A stretch of 64,000 nucleotides of DNA, taken from Vermamoeba vermiformis. Lineage: Eukaryota; Tubulinea; Echinamoebida. The notes beneath the pieces were generated by a model. That model was not told where the DNA came from. It made no database searches and saw only the letters and a program-made list of their open reading frames with translations. The stretch spans positions 248,001 to 312,000 of the forward strand of contig JBEWZL010000066.1 in NCBI GenBank assembly GCA_045837725.1, written 5' to 3'. Positions within the stretch are counted from its first letter, which is position 1. Every line of letters starts with the position of its first letter. Below, piece by piece: positions 19,524 through 33,580 of this stretch. The translations under genes were made by a program, and so were the position numbers.

Positions 19524-22060
19524 ATGGATACACAGAGCACTACATCTCAATCTACTTTAGCCTATTGTCAGGCCAAACTTCATTCGCTGACAGATCTGCA
19601 TGAAGACATTGTTGCGCTGGTGTCGGGGTTGCAAAATCATGCATGTTCAAATTGCGCTAGTAAGTATAATACATTAGTTAATGAATTAATTCGCTCAATT
19701 ATCTTCTCAGAGTTGTCTTGGAAATTGATGATGAGCGAAATTATCAACGCGTTTAGCATCGAATTCATTAAAAGAGAGAAGGAAAAGATGGAGCTACTGC
19801 TACAAGACATCGCCGCGCAGACAGTTGCTAATCGCTCGAGTTTTGGAGGTACTTCACTTTCCGATCCAACAACGCGTACTGACTTGTTGCAGGTGTTGAG
19901 CGCGTTAAGGCGAGAGCTGTTGTGGTTGGAAGACCTCCCGAAATAAGCAATGAATTTGTCGCACTGATGTCGAGGTAAGTGCGTGAAGTACGGTACGAGT
20001 TCACTGTCTCTGATGTTTGTGTTCAGGGAGCACAGCGCGACACCTTCGACCTGTCAGCACGACAAACTCATCGACAAGTTGAATCAAGTGCAGGCAGTGT
20101 ACGCTGAGCTGCTCCACATGCTGAAGGGCTCTGAGGACTATACTACAAACGACTTGCCCAATCAAGATCTGCACAAATTAGTGGCCAACTTACGGCGCCA
20201 AAATGAAGAGCTGCACGTGACGCTGATGCACATCAAGGAGCAACACTACCAACAACAGCTGTCGGAGTCGATGGAGCAGCGCAAACGATATCTAGCGCTG
20301 CAAGAAGAGACGGATCAACTGCGTACGCAATTGACCGCCGAACTCGAGGCCAAGAAATTGCGTCAAGAAGAGTTGCAACAGACCTACAAACAGCTCATCG
20401 AACAACAGACCAAGATAAATGACGTCGAGCAGGAGAGAGAGCAGCTGTCTAAACAGTTGGTTGAGACAAATCGTCGACTCGAAGAAGTGAAGAGTGGCTT
20501 CAAAGTCGTCTATAACGCGCACAAAGTGTTGGAAAAAGATCACGAGACGCTAAAAGACGTGCACGAGCAGCTATTGAACGAGTCGGAGGTCAAAAGCCGC
20601 TCGTATGAAGTGTCACAACTGGAAGTGAAGCGTCTTCAACAGCTGTTGCAAGAGCAGAATGAACTAGCGGAGGCGAGTGGCCGAACCAAGCAGAGTGAAT
20701 ACGAAGTGCTAATTGGCGATCTTACCAACTCAGTGAATGAGGAGCAAATGAGAAGCAAGCAACTGGAAGATCAGTTACTCGAAGTGAATTCTCAATTAGC
20801 TGCAATGACCGAGCACCGAGATCAGGTCAGTCGAGAGCATCGCGATTTGGTCGACAATTGTGCGCAGTTGGAGATACGTTGTAATTCAGTGCTGCAACAG
20901 AAAGAGGGGTTGAGTGACGAGCTGCGCCAATTGTCGTCTGCGCACAACATCGTGTGTGAGGAGAATGCACGTCTGAAGCAACAAGTAGAAGAATTGAAGG
21001 TTACACCACGTGGGGACTGCAAAGAAACGATTGACGCCAAGCGAGAGGAGTACATTGAGACGCTGCAGCAAATGATTCTGGAGCTCGAGAGCAAGCTAAG
21101 CGAGAGGACTTCATTGCAAATTGCCGTTAAAGCAAAGGGCGAGTTTGATGTCAAGTTAATGAACAAGCTTCAGAAGCAAGTCGAGCAAGCCACATCACAA
21201 GTAGCGCACTATCAGAGCAGGTGCCAGGAGATTGCAGCCGTTGTCAATCAATTGCAACAAGTGCTCGAGCAACAGAAAAAAGATCAAAAAGTATTCAAAC
21301 CTCCCCTTCACCCCTCAACGAAGAGATCGGCAACGCATTCGGTAAGCTATATCTAAAGATGTTGCGTCTGGTTGTTAACAATTTAAACAGAAAATTTTAC
21401 AACTTGAGACACTGAACTTCGACTTGAACGAAGAGTGTCGTCAACTCAAACATCAATTAGAGCAAGCCAAGTCTAACTACGACAGCAGTTTAACTGACAT
21501 GACCAATCACTATGAACAGACCACTGCCCGTTTGGTCAAGGAGAACGATTACATGCGCGAGTTAATTGAGCAGCAAGCACGTACTGTCAACACAACTAAT
21601 TTGAAACTTGTCAACGAGCAAGCAATCAACCAACAATACGAAAAAGAAATGGTCACCCTCAAGCAGATGATTCAACAAGAGAAGACCCGAGGATCGCTGG
21701 ACAAAGAGAACCTTCGCACTTCATTCAAAATCCTCACCGCCGAGAACAAGAAGTTGGTGGAGAAATACAGCAAGTTGAAGGCAGAGCTGAAGGCACGTGA
21801 TAAATTTACCGTTCCAGTCGAGAAGCCGATGTTAGTCAGTTCCCCGCCACTGAAGTCCTCTAAGCGTCGACCTAGCACACCGAAGAAAATTATCGTGAAG
21901 AAAGAGCACGCAGTTGTCAAGAAAGAGGTATGTAATTCGGCAGCAGAGGTTCAAATATTAATGTGCTATTCAGCCCCCTCAATACATCAGCGACGATGAT
22001 GATCATTCTGGTCCATCTGACTATGACACTGTCCTAGTGAAGAGAGAGTCAAAGAAGTGA
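19524..22060 (+). CDS. long coiled-coil protein
   Basis: 764 aa from exons 19524-19659, 19711-19848, 19893-19974, 20027-21341, 21391-21927, 21974-22060. Intron 1 is 51 nt and keeps frame, but it has perfect GTAAGT and TTCTCAG ends. Nearly all of residues 120-700 is heptad-patterned coiled coil rich in Gln, Glu, Leu and Lys (for example LRRQNEELHVTLMHIKEQ, EQEREQLSKQLVETNRRLEE). A basic Ser/Pro segment follows (KSSKRRPSTPKK, a likely nuclear or microtubule-contact patch), then an acidic tail (SDDDDHSGPSD). An N-terminal CSNCA and Cys-containing segment is notable. Could be a centrosomal, kinetochore or vesicle-tether protein; no orthologue recognised. It ends 44 bp from the convergent ubiquitin protease gene. 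Confidence 0.8.
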
Positions 22061-22104
22061 CACTTCGTAGAGTTCGAACTCAATTTATGTACAACCAAAT
22101 AATA

Positions 22105-25100
22105 TTACAGCGGTTCACCCATACTAGGCTTGTTTTCGCTTCGCATTGCGTGTTGTTGACTCAGCAGCTTCTTTGATTTGCTCGCTTCTTCGCTGAAGAA
22201 GACAATTCGCTCTGGTTCGCTCAAATCATTCGCAGCAGCCCCGACATTTGAGTGGTGGAACTTGAGAGCTTCAATGATCACCTCTTCACTGATATCGGAA
22301 AAGATTTCCTTGAGCTCGTTGACCTTGGGTTGGAGCTGTGTAAGTTCGTTGAGACTGTTTGTGATCCAATCACCCTCAGGTGCGGGCAGAGGTATGGCTG
22401 GTGTTGGTGCATCGCGTCTAATAACTGTGTGGTCGTCAGCCATTTCCATGTCCATATCGTCGTCATCGTAGCCACTGTAGTCTCGACGGCGTGAATCATC
22501 GCCCATATGCGTGGTCACGTCCATATTCTTCAAGCCACGATTGTGGCGTGCGTGAATATCGCGCGCAGAGATGGGTTCGTTGATCAATGGCGGGGGATTG
22601 TCACTGTCGTCGCTGTCACGCAAAGTGTTCTCGCTATCACTGCCACTGCCGACCTCGTTAGTCATGTCGTGTTGCACTGGTTCCGGAGAATTCACGCGGA
22701 ATTTCTCTTGATGCTGATAGTTTCGCAGTGTCTGCTTCAACTCATTGTTTTGTTGCGTCAATTCACCGTTCTGGTGCTTGAGAATAGTGACTTGATGCTC
22801 CAGCTGTGCCATATCTCGACGCATTTTCTCGAGTTTTTCGCGCATCTCCTTGAGCTCTTCATCCGCACCATCTTCGCCCTTCAGGTTCATCATCATTGGT
22901 GTGCCAGCACTGCTGATGAGTGGTTGCAAAAGTTCGTGACATTCGCGCACAATGGTGATCAAGTCCTCTTCGTTGTTCTCTGCGGCACTGTTCTTGACTT
23001 CACCTTCGAGCTTGTCGTCAATCAGCTCTTTGATCTTCATCAGTTTGGAGATGCGGCGCAACAGATATTCAGCCACTGCTGCTGTTTTGACACTGAGACG
23101 CAGCAAAAATCGTGTCAGAACGAATGCTGTGCGCTCATTGCGGTCAGAGTTCTCTTCAATTTGTCCGAGCAGACCTTTCGCACCGCTGTAGTACGAGCTG
23201 TTGTTGGTGGAGGTCTTGAACGGCGTCAACAACCAATGCACGCGCTTGGCTTGCAACGAGTCCTGTATGCAGAGCATTGTCTCCACGAACTGTTGATAGA
23301 TCGGCAGCTTGTGTTGCGAGGCACGGTCAATGAGCTGCAGCACGGACTCGCACAACTGCTTTGAGCGCGCAGGTGCTTCAAACGAGACGTGTGCCAAGAA
23401 GATGGCAGTGCTCGGCGTGTTGTAGTCCATTTCGAGCAGCGAGGGCAGGAATGTCGCGTCGAACAACATCTTGCGCTGCGACTCGGGCATGCTCAACAGC
23501 GGCAGCGGCAGTGACCACGGTGTGGGCATGGCACGTGGTGGCACATTGAGCAGCGGATCTGCATTGAGACTTGCGGGCACAGTGTCCACACTGCTCTCTG
23601 CTTCAGTCCAACAGCCGCGCACTAAGAGCACCAACAGATCGACGAACTCGGTCAGGTCTGGCAAGTGCGTGTTGTCCATCACCGAGGCACGTGATTGACC
23701 ATTTTTGGAATTGCCCATGAAGTAGTCAGTGAGCACGGTGACCATGTCGCGCGACAGCATGTAGTGCCGCGCTTGGACATGCAGTGCAGTGAAGTCGCGC
23801 AACACAGTCCAGTACTGCTTGAAGCGACGCCAGACCTGTCGCGTGGCCTCCATGTAGTCCAGCACACCATTCACAAAGGTCTCAGCCACGGTCCAGGCCT
23901 CAGCTGCGTGACCGACACAGGCACTCAGCGCCGCGACCACAATGTCCGTGCAGGCAATGCGTGTGCGCTCAGAGGGACATTCGAGCAGGATATTTTTCAC
24001 GGTGTGATGGCGGTGCGTCCACTGCAACAGCCACATCGCAGCTGGCACGTGACGGCGCAACACTTTGCTGAGGGTGGTGGACCAGTGTCCGAGGGCCAGT
24101 TCGTTGTCCTTGGCGTGGGCGAGAATTTCGAAGAAAAAGCGCGACGTTATTTTGAGCAACTTCATCGTGGTGTCATCGGTCTGACAGCAATCGGTTAGAT
24201 GACAGCTGTTGTGAGTGACAAATAAGGAAATTCTTACCGATTCCACACCATCACTGCCAATCACAGGAACAGATGCGTCTTTGACAGGTGTCACGCGCCA
24301 GTTGGCCAGCAATTCAAGCAAGAATTCGAAGTAATTGCTGTCAAAGAACTGTCTGTCGCGCAAATACTGTGCATTTTCATTCCAAATCGCCTGTTTGACA
24401 TCTGTCAAGTACTTGTTCTCGCTGACTGGCGTGCTCGGAGTGACGTCATTGACAGGTGTCACGCGCTCGTAGAACAACATGTACGCACTGCGCTCACGTG
24501 GTCTGTCTTTGACAACTGTCTTGTTTTGGAAACTGTCCCACTCATTCACTTGCTGCATGCCTAATTTGGTTATTGTCAATACGACCTGTTGACACGTGTC
24601 ACAAGTGTCGCGGTCCTTACCTCCGAAACACTCTTCAGCCACGTGATCAGGTGAGAACTCATAGACGCGGTGATCGTTGAAGCAGAGCCAGCGCTGTGTC
24701 TCGCGCCCTTTGATGAACGAGTAGTAGTGACCGCTGTCCGCACTGCCTGTATGCACGAGCACACCGACGAGCTGGTACTGATAGTGCGCGTCCTCGACAC
24801 TCATCTCTTCACTCGCACCGCTGCTCTCGTGTCGCGCGAGGCCCTCTTTGGTCCAGTGCTTCATGTTGATGCTGTGCGGGAACTGGAAGTAGTCGTTGAG
24901 CTTGACCTTGCGGTTGTTGATGTAGTCGTAGTCGAAGCGCTTCAAGTGGAAGATGAGGGTGTTGCTGAGCTGTTTGATGCAGCACCGCTTGAGGGCATTC
25001 ACCTTGCGGCCGTATTGATCGCAGTAGTAGGCGTTGTCGCCCTCCAGCTTGTCGCTCTTCACCCACGAGTCGAGTGCCTCTTCGAGCGAGGGCTTGTTCT

Positions 25101-28100
25101 TGATGTCGAGCGGAATGGAAAAGAATTCCTCTTCGCGCTCCGAGTAGTAGGGCCAGTCCTTGTCGGTGCTCTTGATCTCATTGGCGAGGGTGCCACCGAA
25201 CTGGTGATTGAGCAGCTTGGTGTCTGCCGTGTGCTTGAGCTGTGCCTCGAGTCGCTGACAGAGCAGATTGAAGAACTCGTCCACGTCGTGTTGTTCGCGC
25301 ACATTGGTCGGACGGCCGTCGAGATCTTTGTAGCTCTTGCAGAAGTTGGTCGGATCTGCCGCCATCTTCTCGGTCTCTTGCAGCTGCACGAAGAGGTGTT
25401 GCAGCTGATAGAGCACATTGTCCTCGAGGGCTGCGCTGTTCAGCTGCGAGTCACTCACGCGCAACAGAGACTCGCGCAGTGACCGCATCATGTAGAACTG
25501 TTGCAGCAGACTGTTCATGTAGCACGTCGCTCCTAAATTGGTAATGCCGCTGTAGCCATAAATAGACTTGTCGTCTGTGCCCGGGTGATATTCCCAAGTC
25601 GAGAATCGGCGCAATGAGCCGCTGTGATGCGTGTTCAGCTTGTCGAGCAGTGCGCGGAGATTGAGCTCGTCACGTGACAGCAGTGCCAGCAAGTGCAGCG
25701 CGGCAGCACGTGATTCAGCGGACTTGCACTTGGGCGGTGCGTGATCTCCCACGCGAGCTGTGGGAATGGCGAACAGATCGTGATAGAGTGCCACCGTGAA
25801 GTTGTCTATTTTTAGCTCGTGTTAGCGCTTGCAACATTGCAGAAATTGTTGGACGTACCTTGTGACTTGCCAAATTCGGTAATGAATTGTGGGCGATGCT
25901 CGAGGATGACAATGAGACAGCGGAGTGCACCCGCGAGCACGTGATCAGTGGTGTTGCGTGTTTCATGAATGGCTCGGTCCCTGATGTGTTGCGCTAATAG
26001 TGTCACCAAGTCTGCCAAATAAGGCAATTCGTGTCCTCGCGTGAACTCGAGTGCGAGTAGTTTGGCGAGCAGCAAGAAGTATTGTTCCGCACTCTCGACC
26101 AGGGCTGCTGCATCGAATATCGGCTTGAGGTGCGTGATCACGAGCTGCAACAGTGTGCTCGATAAGGAAATTTCCACTTGTTGTGCACCGTCCTTGTCGC
26201 CCGTGACCAGTGTGAGGGGCCCATGCAGCGCTCGGAGCACGTGCAACAGACCAATCACTGCTTCGTGACGCACTGCGCGCACACGTGACTGAACGACGAG
26301 TGCCAGCACGTACTGCCACATGCGTGCCCGCTGCCAGTCCGTCACGAAGAACAGCGGTGATTGGTCGGTGATCACGTGACTCTGTTCTTGTGCGCGGTGG
26401 CCGAGCACGAGCTGTTGCAGCAGTTGGAAGCAGTAGAGTGTGATCTCGCTCAAATCTCCGTCCACACTCGTACTCTGCACTTGTGTGCCAATCCACGCCA
26501 GGAATGTGTCGAGACGTGCGATCAGTGCGCGGATGTGTGCGTCTAAATAAGGCAAGTGTGAGGCTAATTATAGTCGCAATGCAACAACGTACCAGTGAGG
26601 TGTTCGCGCGTCAGTTCACCGTGCACGAGCACGAGATTGTACACGAGATGCAAGAGCTGCAAGAGACACTGACGACTCTGCGAACTGACAGCACGTGACA
26701 TGTCAAACAGCTCAGTGGACACGAGCAGCTCAATGACACGTGTCAATCCGCGTGTCTTGATGAACTGCACAGCCTGCGCTTGAATGCGCGGCATGACGTG
26801 TTCGAGCAAGTAGTGCAGCAGCGGGACATTGTGCGGCAAGACCGCGCTCCAATCGGGCTGATCGACCTGCACTTGCTCGGTCAGGGCACGTGGTGGGGGA
26901 AGACGACGCAAGAGCGACCACGTGATCTTGGTGAGGTCATCGCGATTGAGTGCCAGCACCGCAAACAGCTCATCAAAGTACTTGGTGTTCTCGGCCAACA
27001 ACTGCGTGGGTCGATTGACATCGGTGACACGTGTCACAATCTGCGCAGAGACGTCACGTGACTCGCTGAGCATGTCATCTGTCACACCAGCAGCAATGGC
27101 CTGTGCTTTGATCTCTGCAAACTTCTCCTCGTCAGTCAACATCATGGCCACTCGCTCCACCTCCCAGCTGTGTTTCTTGAGCGCGAACTGTGCCAGACTC
27201 GGCGCGATATTGTAGATCTCGCTCAGCTGGGCAATGCGCTCTTTGGCGTCAGAGGGCGGCTTGTCTTCCACGGACATCATCGTGCGCGAGCGAGGCTTGT
27301 ACACTGACATGCGCCCTGTGGTCTGTGCGCGGCGGTTAGTATGGAACAGAACGAGTAGGGTAGCACACGTCACAGCTTTGAGCACGGCAGCGGTGATCTC
27401 CTGCTCGTTGTCGAGGGCGAGCTCGTGCAGTGTGCGCTCATCACCGCTCAACACACCCTGCACTGTGCTCAATAGCAGTGCTTCGCTGAGTGGACCAGTG
27501 TGCTGCGTCAGTTGTGCGGTGATCAGTGCGCGCAGTTCTCGCAGCACCGTGTTCGAGTGCACCGCCACTGTCATGTAGCGCGGCCCTACAATGTGCATGC
27601 CTGACTCGCTTGCAGAGGTGTCGCGCATCTCGGACTCACTCGGCTCCTCTTGTTCGACGGTCACGTGTGCTTGCAAGTCATCAGCGCGCACCGTGTTCTT
27701 GATGACCAGCGTCAGTGGCCGGCCTCTGTTGCTCGCAGCATGCACGGGCTTGTACTCGCCCTCCACGGCATTGATCCAACTGCTCAACAGGCGCAGCACA
27801 CGCTCCAATTGCTGCACTGCTGCTGGCTCGCTGCTGACATGCGCACGTGCTTCAGCCAATCGACTCTGTGACACGTGTCAGCGACGCATGCACACCTAAA
27901 AATAGCACTTACAATGCACGCAGCCAAGTACTCCGCGCGCGAGGCGAGTCGTTGAGTGAGTGAGGCAGCCAATTCGACCACACTGCTCTGCTCGCTGGTG
28001 AGGGCAATGTGCCACAGTGCTTCAATGCCCTGCGGTGGATAGCTCAGCACCTGGAACTCGACGCGATGTACATCGGTGTGCTCGCTCCACTTCAACACGC

Positions 28101-30737
28101 CGTGCAGCACATTGGCGTCACACAAATAGCGTTGAAAGGCGTAGAAGGCTTGTTTGTCCTGCGACACCACTGACAGCACTTCTGCGGACAACATTTTGGT
28201 CTTGAACAGCTGCGCAGTGATTGGTCAGCACGTGACACGTGTCAACAGTGAGAGCGACACTTACCTCAGCAGCCTGTTCCAAGTCCAAGCAGGGCCCAGT
28301 GACAGTGAGCGCGTAGAAGTCAGGCCCGTACAAGGACATGTAGTTGCTCGGTGCGCGGGCGTGAGTGAGCCAGTTGAGGAATTCAATGCGCTGCCACGCG
28401 ATGACTGCGTTCTCGAACAACTCCTCCCACATCTGCGACACGTAGATGTGATTCATCGCTGCAACGGTGTTAATTAGGAGTGTGAATGCGGTGTTCAATG
28501 CACGTACGCGAGTGATAGTTGGAGAGCAGTCGATAGAACAGCGTCAAGCGAGTGGTGAGTTCGCTGACCACGCTGTAGCGACCAATCAGCACTTGATGTT
28601 GCACATTGGGCTCACTGCGCTGCTCCTCGCTCCAGTGATCGGTGACTGCGCGCGACAGTTTCTGAAAGTTGTGCAGTTCCGCCAGCATCTTGTCGATCAT
28701 CATGTGCTCTTCTTGCAGCCACGCCACTAGCTTGTGCGGACTGTCGGACTCGTTCTGTGCGGTGTGCATATCTGCAACGAATGAGTTACTAAATAGGCAA
28801 TGCGCACTGCACTACACACCAATCAAGTGCGTGACGAGTTGCATGCACGACGAGGCCACTTGCACTTTGAGGGGATTGACTATGGTCTCCAACAGTGTCA
28901 GAATCCACTCGCGTCTGATCATGTGTCAGTGCTGTCACGTCGTCAATTCAGTGAACCAAACACGTACCTGTGTGGCTTGAAGGTGTCGCCGTGCGTGGAA
29001 GTGGTGAGCAAGTGCACTGCAGTGCGCGAGATGTCGTTCGAGGCCTGTTCGTCGCACACCACTGCACGCAACTGCGTCAAGAATGCCATGCGCTGTGCGG
29101 ACTGCGTGCTCTTCTTGCTCATCTCGCTCAAGAAGTGCAGCAGTTCTGCAGTGTATTCGGTCTTGGGCATGCTCTCGAAGCACGTGATCAAGTGTGCCAC
29201 ATTGTCCACGGACAGCTGCTCGGCGATCTGACCCAGCAATTGCAACACTTCTGCGGCCACGGACTCGTGTCCAGTCTGCGGTTAGATATCACGTGATCAG
29301 CGACCAATCACAAGCGATTGCGCACCAGTACTACGACATACCGTGACACAGCTCCAGAGTCGATCGATCATCGCGTCATTCAGTGCACGACGTCGCGCCA
29401 AGAACTTCATGATTGGCACACTGCGCCGCATCATCTCCACGTGCGAATTGACGTCAAAGATCTGCGTGAGGACGTTGTGTTCGTTGAGCCAGTCGATCAT
29501 CATCTCAGCGCTGATGGTGCGGGGGGGCGGTGCAGGACCCACACGGTGCTCGCTCATGAAGCGTCTGTCACCCATCAGACTCGGGTGCGTGGACTGGCCG
29601 GCACTCGCTTCAGCACCCAGGCCCTCGCTCACTACACGCGACATCATGTAGCTCTCGTAGGAGTCAATGGCCTCGCACATCCTGGCCAGGGACTGCATTT
29701 GACACGTGTCAATCACACATTTCGTACCACACTGTGGTGACTTACCTTGATGCCGTAGACGCGCTTGTCAAACAGCGGTGAATTGAGGCACTGGCGATAG
29801 AGCTGCAGCTTGATCTGATCGAGCACGTGCGTGAGTGCTTTGAACTCGTGCACATCTTTGAGCACGGCAGCGAAGTGTTTGAACACGTTCTCAAAGTCCT
29901 CGTCCTTGGCCTGACGCAGATCATCCACGGTCAGGTGCGTCAATCGGTGCGTGACTTGATCGAGCAGCTGTTGCACGTACTGCTTCTGACGACTCTCGAT
30001 GAGATAGGCGGGATGTGTCACGTGATAGAACACTTCAATGTACAGCGCCACGATGCTCATCGGACAGTTCTTCTCGTTGCCCTGGCCGATCAGTGCCAGC
30101 AGCGCGTCAAAGCCCCCATTGGCCCCGAAGTAATTGATGTTGTCTTCCAGCAGCTCTGACGTCCAGTGCGTGCCGGGCTGTGAATGACACCTGTCAGAAC
30201 GAATGCAGCAAATGTGACACGTGACACGTACCGGTAACTGCGCGTAAGGCTCCTCCAGCACGAGTTTGGAGCCAGGAGGCATGGAGCGCTTGTAATAGAG
30301 ATTGGCGTCGTTGTTGAACACGAGTGCGAGGGTCTCAGCCAGTGCGTGAATGCCGTGCTGTGTGTTCTTCAGTATCACATCGAGCACGCGCTTGATCACT
30401 CCATTCGCGCGCAGGGAGAGCTCGTCGTCAAGATATCTGCATTAATATAGTACAGATCAGTACGAGTGTCAGTGCGTGGTAGAGTTGCAGATCCGCACCT
30501 GTTTTTGAGTATTTTTGTAGCGAGATTGGGGATAGCAGTGAATAGCAAATAGAGCGAGTGATCGCCAAAGGGTATCTTGCCGTCGATTAGTTGCACTAGA
30601 CGCGTGCGTAGAGTGCCTAAGGCTACATCTGCCTCTCTTTCGCGGGTGATCGAGTCCTCAAGCCGCAAATATTCAGTCTTAAAATCAACAGCGACATCAA
30701 TCACCTCGCTATCAGTACGAGCACTTGGATCGGTCAT
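22105..30737 (-). CDS. giant ubiquitin-specific protease, USP9X/USP24/USP34 group
   Basis: Cysteine protease that removes ubiquitin, 2641 aa (USP9X about 2550, USP24 about 2620). Fourteen exons: 30737-30499, 30436-30232, 30177-29746, 29692-29342, 29275-28968, 28914-28820, 28771-28508, 28458-28265, 28209-27913, 27865-26593, 26542-25859, 25805-24621, 24560-24238, 24180-22105. Two introns (24561-24620 and 24181-24237) keep frame and were recognised from their splice signals and from the family's uninterrupted EECFGG...YMLFYER. A HEAT-like helical N-terminal half contains a UBA-like segment (about residue 1002-1040, LSEIYNIAPSLAQFAL). The USP core has the Cys box GITNLGATCYMNS (Cys about 1542) and the His box TGSADSGHYYSF (about 1807). 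A coiled coil and a CUE/UBA-like helix bundle (LKEIFSDISEEVIIEAL) lie near the C-terminus. Dense in CACGTG and TGACACGTGTCA words. Confidence 0.93.
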
Positions 30738-31310
30738 TCTCGGAGTCTATGGACCTAATTCTGGAAGAGGACGAGAGTAAGAAGAATAGTCTTTAAATAT
30801 TTAATTGGCTGATTTTGCTATGAAAATTAAATATGCACTATGGTGAATATTATGTACAACTGCAATCGAATTTATAGCGCATAATATTGAATTTTATTAA
30901 ATTATACTATTTTGATCTTTTTCCTAGGAATTCTAATCCCTTTAAATTCATTGAAAATAGAAATCTGGACGTCACTAATACATATATAACACTGATATGA
31001 ATGCAGATTTAAGATTCTTACCTGCTTTGTTTCAACTGAAAGCAGATCTGACCTTGCACAGCAATGCAGTAACCAATGAGATTACTCGCAAGAATTAAAT
31101 ACAAATGCTGTGCGTAATGCGTTGTAACTAGTTACACAGTGTTAAAAATAACCGGTCCTATGCGCAACCCAGCATTTTTGCGGCTATTCTTAGATCAGCA
31201 CGCCAAACTAGCACTAGGAGGTCTAATAACTAACACACTAACATACTATACAACGTATTAATATTACACTATGGCACATTACTGTACAAATCGGGATCCA
31301 GTCCCACCGA
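30738..31310. other. AT-rich intergenic region
   Basis: About 570 bp between the start of the ubiquitin protease and the end of the MEF2-like gene, both on the minus strand. It presumably holds the protease promoter and the MEF2-like 3' end. No open frame, repeat or clear operator. The CACGTG word that fills both neighbours is absent. Confidence 0.5.
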
Positions 31311-33223
31311 CTACGTCTTGGGGGTGGAGGGCATGAACGAGTAGAAAGGCGCGAAGGTCGGAGTCATGAGGGGTGATTGCACGAATGGACTTTGTGGCAA
31401 AAAGAATTGCGGGAATTCAAAATTCGCACCGAGCGGCGTGACCAGATGTGGTGTCATCGGCGGCATGAACACGCCTGGTGTCGCAGGACCAGCTGTGGGC
31501 AGTGCAGCAGTGGTGTTATTGCCTGATTTGGAAGTGTCACTGCTGCCAGCGGCTGACTCCTGTGGCAGTGGGGGTGCCAGTATGACAGGATAGGGAGCCA
31601 CGAACAGGCCGTGCGAGGGGATGGTGATCTTGAGGTCTTTCTTCTTGGGCCCAGAACTCGTCAGTGCACTGTGCGCGGTGCTGCCAGTCGTGTTGTCAGT
31701 GCTCGTGTTGTGGCTGCCAGCAGTCGCGGTGCTCGCCTCGTCCTCGTCACTCGAGGCAGCAGTGAGTGCAAACACAGGCGTGAGTGCTGAGCCCGTGCCC
31801 TGCGAGGCCCCGAGTGCACTGGACAGCGTGGTCATGATCGCATCGTCTTGCTGCTGCTGCTTGGTCACGTGATTGGTCGACAAGGGAATCACGTGGCTCG
31901 TCATCACGCTGCCCTCTTCGCCGAATGGACGGTGCGGGTCTTCGTTAGGTGATGAAATTTCATCGAGTTTCCGCTTCTTGCTCTTGGGCAGTCCCGTGTT
32001 GGAGGGCAGTGCAAACACGTGATCGATGCCGAGTGGACTGGACGCAGAGCCAATGCTGGTGGGACTGGCCAGCATGAGGGGCGGTGTGAGTCCTGTGTGC
32101 GTGTCTTCTTCAGTGAACGGCAAGAACTCTTTGGGACTGTATTTCACTGAACCAGGGGACAGCACTGGTGAGGCCCCCGCGCTGAGTGAGATGAGTGGTG
32201 GGGTCAGACCCGTGGTCAGAGTGTTGTCAGGTGACATGTTGACACCTGTCATTGCGGCACTCTCACTGCCAGTGCTCGTGTTGAGAGCTGTGGCATTGGT
32301 GTTGTTCGCTGTGTTAGTACTCGCTGCACTAGTAGCAGTACCATTGTTACTATTATTGTTGTTGTTGTTGATGTTACTATTATTATTGTTATTATTACTG
32401 TTGCTATTATTATTGTTGCTATTATTATTGTTATGATTGTTCGCAGGGCTCGGTACGGCAGCAGATCCAGGCTGCACAGCTGCGAGGCCAGGGACAGCGC
32501 CGAATGGCACAGCATATATCTGTGGTGCAGTGCCACTCATCGCAGCGACAGTGGTCATATTCGCATTGTTGATATTGACGTTGTTCAGTGATTGGAGTGG
32601 TGTCGTGCCCGTGAGTGGATGTGGCGCCAAGAAAGCAAAGTTGGAGCCAGGCGCGACATAGTACGAATAGAGAGGCTGACCAGCGCGATAGGGTGGAATG
32701 GGTGCTTTGACTGTCGGCTGGGGTGGTGCGGGGGTGGGTGGTGGCACTGGCTTGAGCGCGGACTTGTCGTCCTCTTTCTGCTCAAAGTCGTGGTACTAGG
32801 GGCCGATAGTCAGTATGGATGCATATATATGTATATATATATCACTGATACTAACATCGCTGTTGTTGAGCGTGCGCACTTGGTGTGGATTGGCTGCGAA
32901 TTTGTTGTAAAGCGCATCGACATTGGAGCTCGCGTACTGCGTCATATCACCATTGGAGTCCAATATCAGCACTGCTATCTCGCACTCGCACAAGATAGAC
33001 AGCTCCATCGCCTTCTTGATCAGACCTGCTTTGCGCTTGATCATCGTCGTCTTGAATATTACGCGATTAATTATTCGTTTGGAAATATAAGTGCTATTAT
33101 TATTATAAAATAGCATTCGCGTATTAAAATTAAGTTATAATGGGTCCTTTAATTATTTCCAAGCCTTACCGAACGTTTTTTATCGTTGGCGATCTTACGG
33201 ATTTCAATCTTCTTGCGTCCCAT
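31311..33223 (-). CDS. MEF2: MADS-box transcription factor, MEF2 type
   Basis: 577 aa from exons 33223-33170, 33050-32856, 32795-31311. The MADS domain begins at the first codon (MGRKKIEIRKIANDKKRS), continues TMIKRKAGLIKKAMELSIL, CECEIAVLIL, and is followed by a MEF2-style extension (MTQYASSNVDALYNKF). Starting directly with MGRKKI and the KRKxGLxKKAxELS core places it with MEF2 rather than SRF. The remaining 480 residues are disordered: Pro-rich, then a long Asn/Ser tract (about 32330-32450, AAC/AAT codons), several Leu/Pro-Thr segments (TGLTPPLI, TGLTPPLM) and a basic KKRKLDE patch. TTCASTGAA and CACGTG words occur in the coding sequence. Intron 1 has an AT-rich CTATTATTATTATAAAATAG element resembling a MEF2 target, which may indicate self-regulation. 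Confidence 0.9.
32330..32450 (-). repeat. trinucleotide-rich tract encoding poly-Asn/Ser
   Basis: Run of imperfect AAC/AAT (plus strand GTT/ATT) triplets that encode Asn with interspersed Ser in the MEF2-like protein. Slippage-prone and likely variable in length between strains. Confidence 0.85.
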
Positions 33224-33580
33224 CGCTGTACGAGTCTGTTATCAACATCAATTAATACTGACTGCATTATTATCAACTAGCACGATGGTGGGTCGTGTCT
33301 CAACTCGTTGAATTGACTGCATGATTGAGCGGATTGGTTTGTGTTAACGTGTGCATTTACTTACATAAATCACCAGTACGTGACCAGGGTAGTATATTAG
33401 TGGCGACTAGCAGTTAATAATAGGCCGCTAATGATTGGAGGAGTTAAAAATACAATTATTTATCAATTTTATCAACCGTCGAAACAAGCCACATTTCTTG
33501 GTGCTTGCTGGATCAGGAGCACAATACTAGGCCCGTTTATATCACGCGTATTAATATGAGTACAATGCACCTATAATCAG
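33224..33580. promoter_or_regulatory. divergent promoter region, MEF2-like / MFS transporter
   Basis: 357 bp separating two outward-facing genes. AT-rich, with a GGATTGG (reverse CCAAT) element near 33340 and no coding frame. The promoter role is from position. Confidence 0.45.

Noticed and set aside
24670-25482. 270-aa open frame on the plus strand inside the ubiquitin protease
   Set aside because: It is the antisense shadow of the conserved USP catalytic exon; its Val/Leu-rich composition follows from the codon bias of the real gene.
32820-32850. TATATATGTATATATATAT run as a TATA promoter
   Set aside because: It lies inside the second intron of the MEF2-like gene; a simple AT repeat, not a promoter in context.
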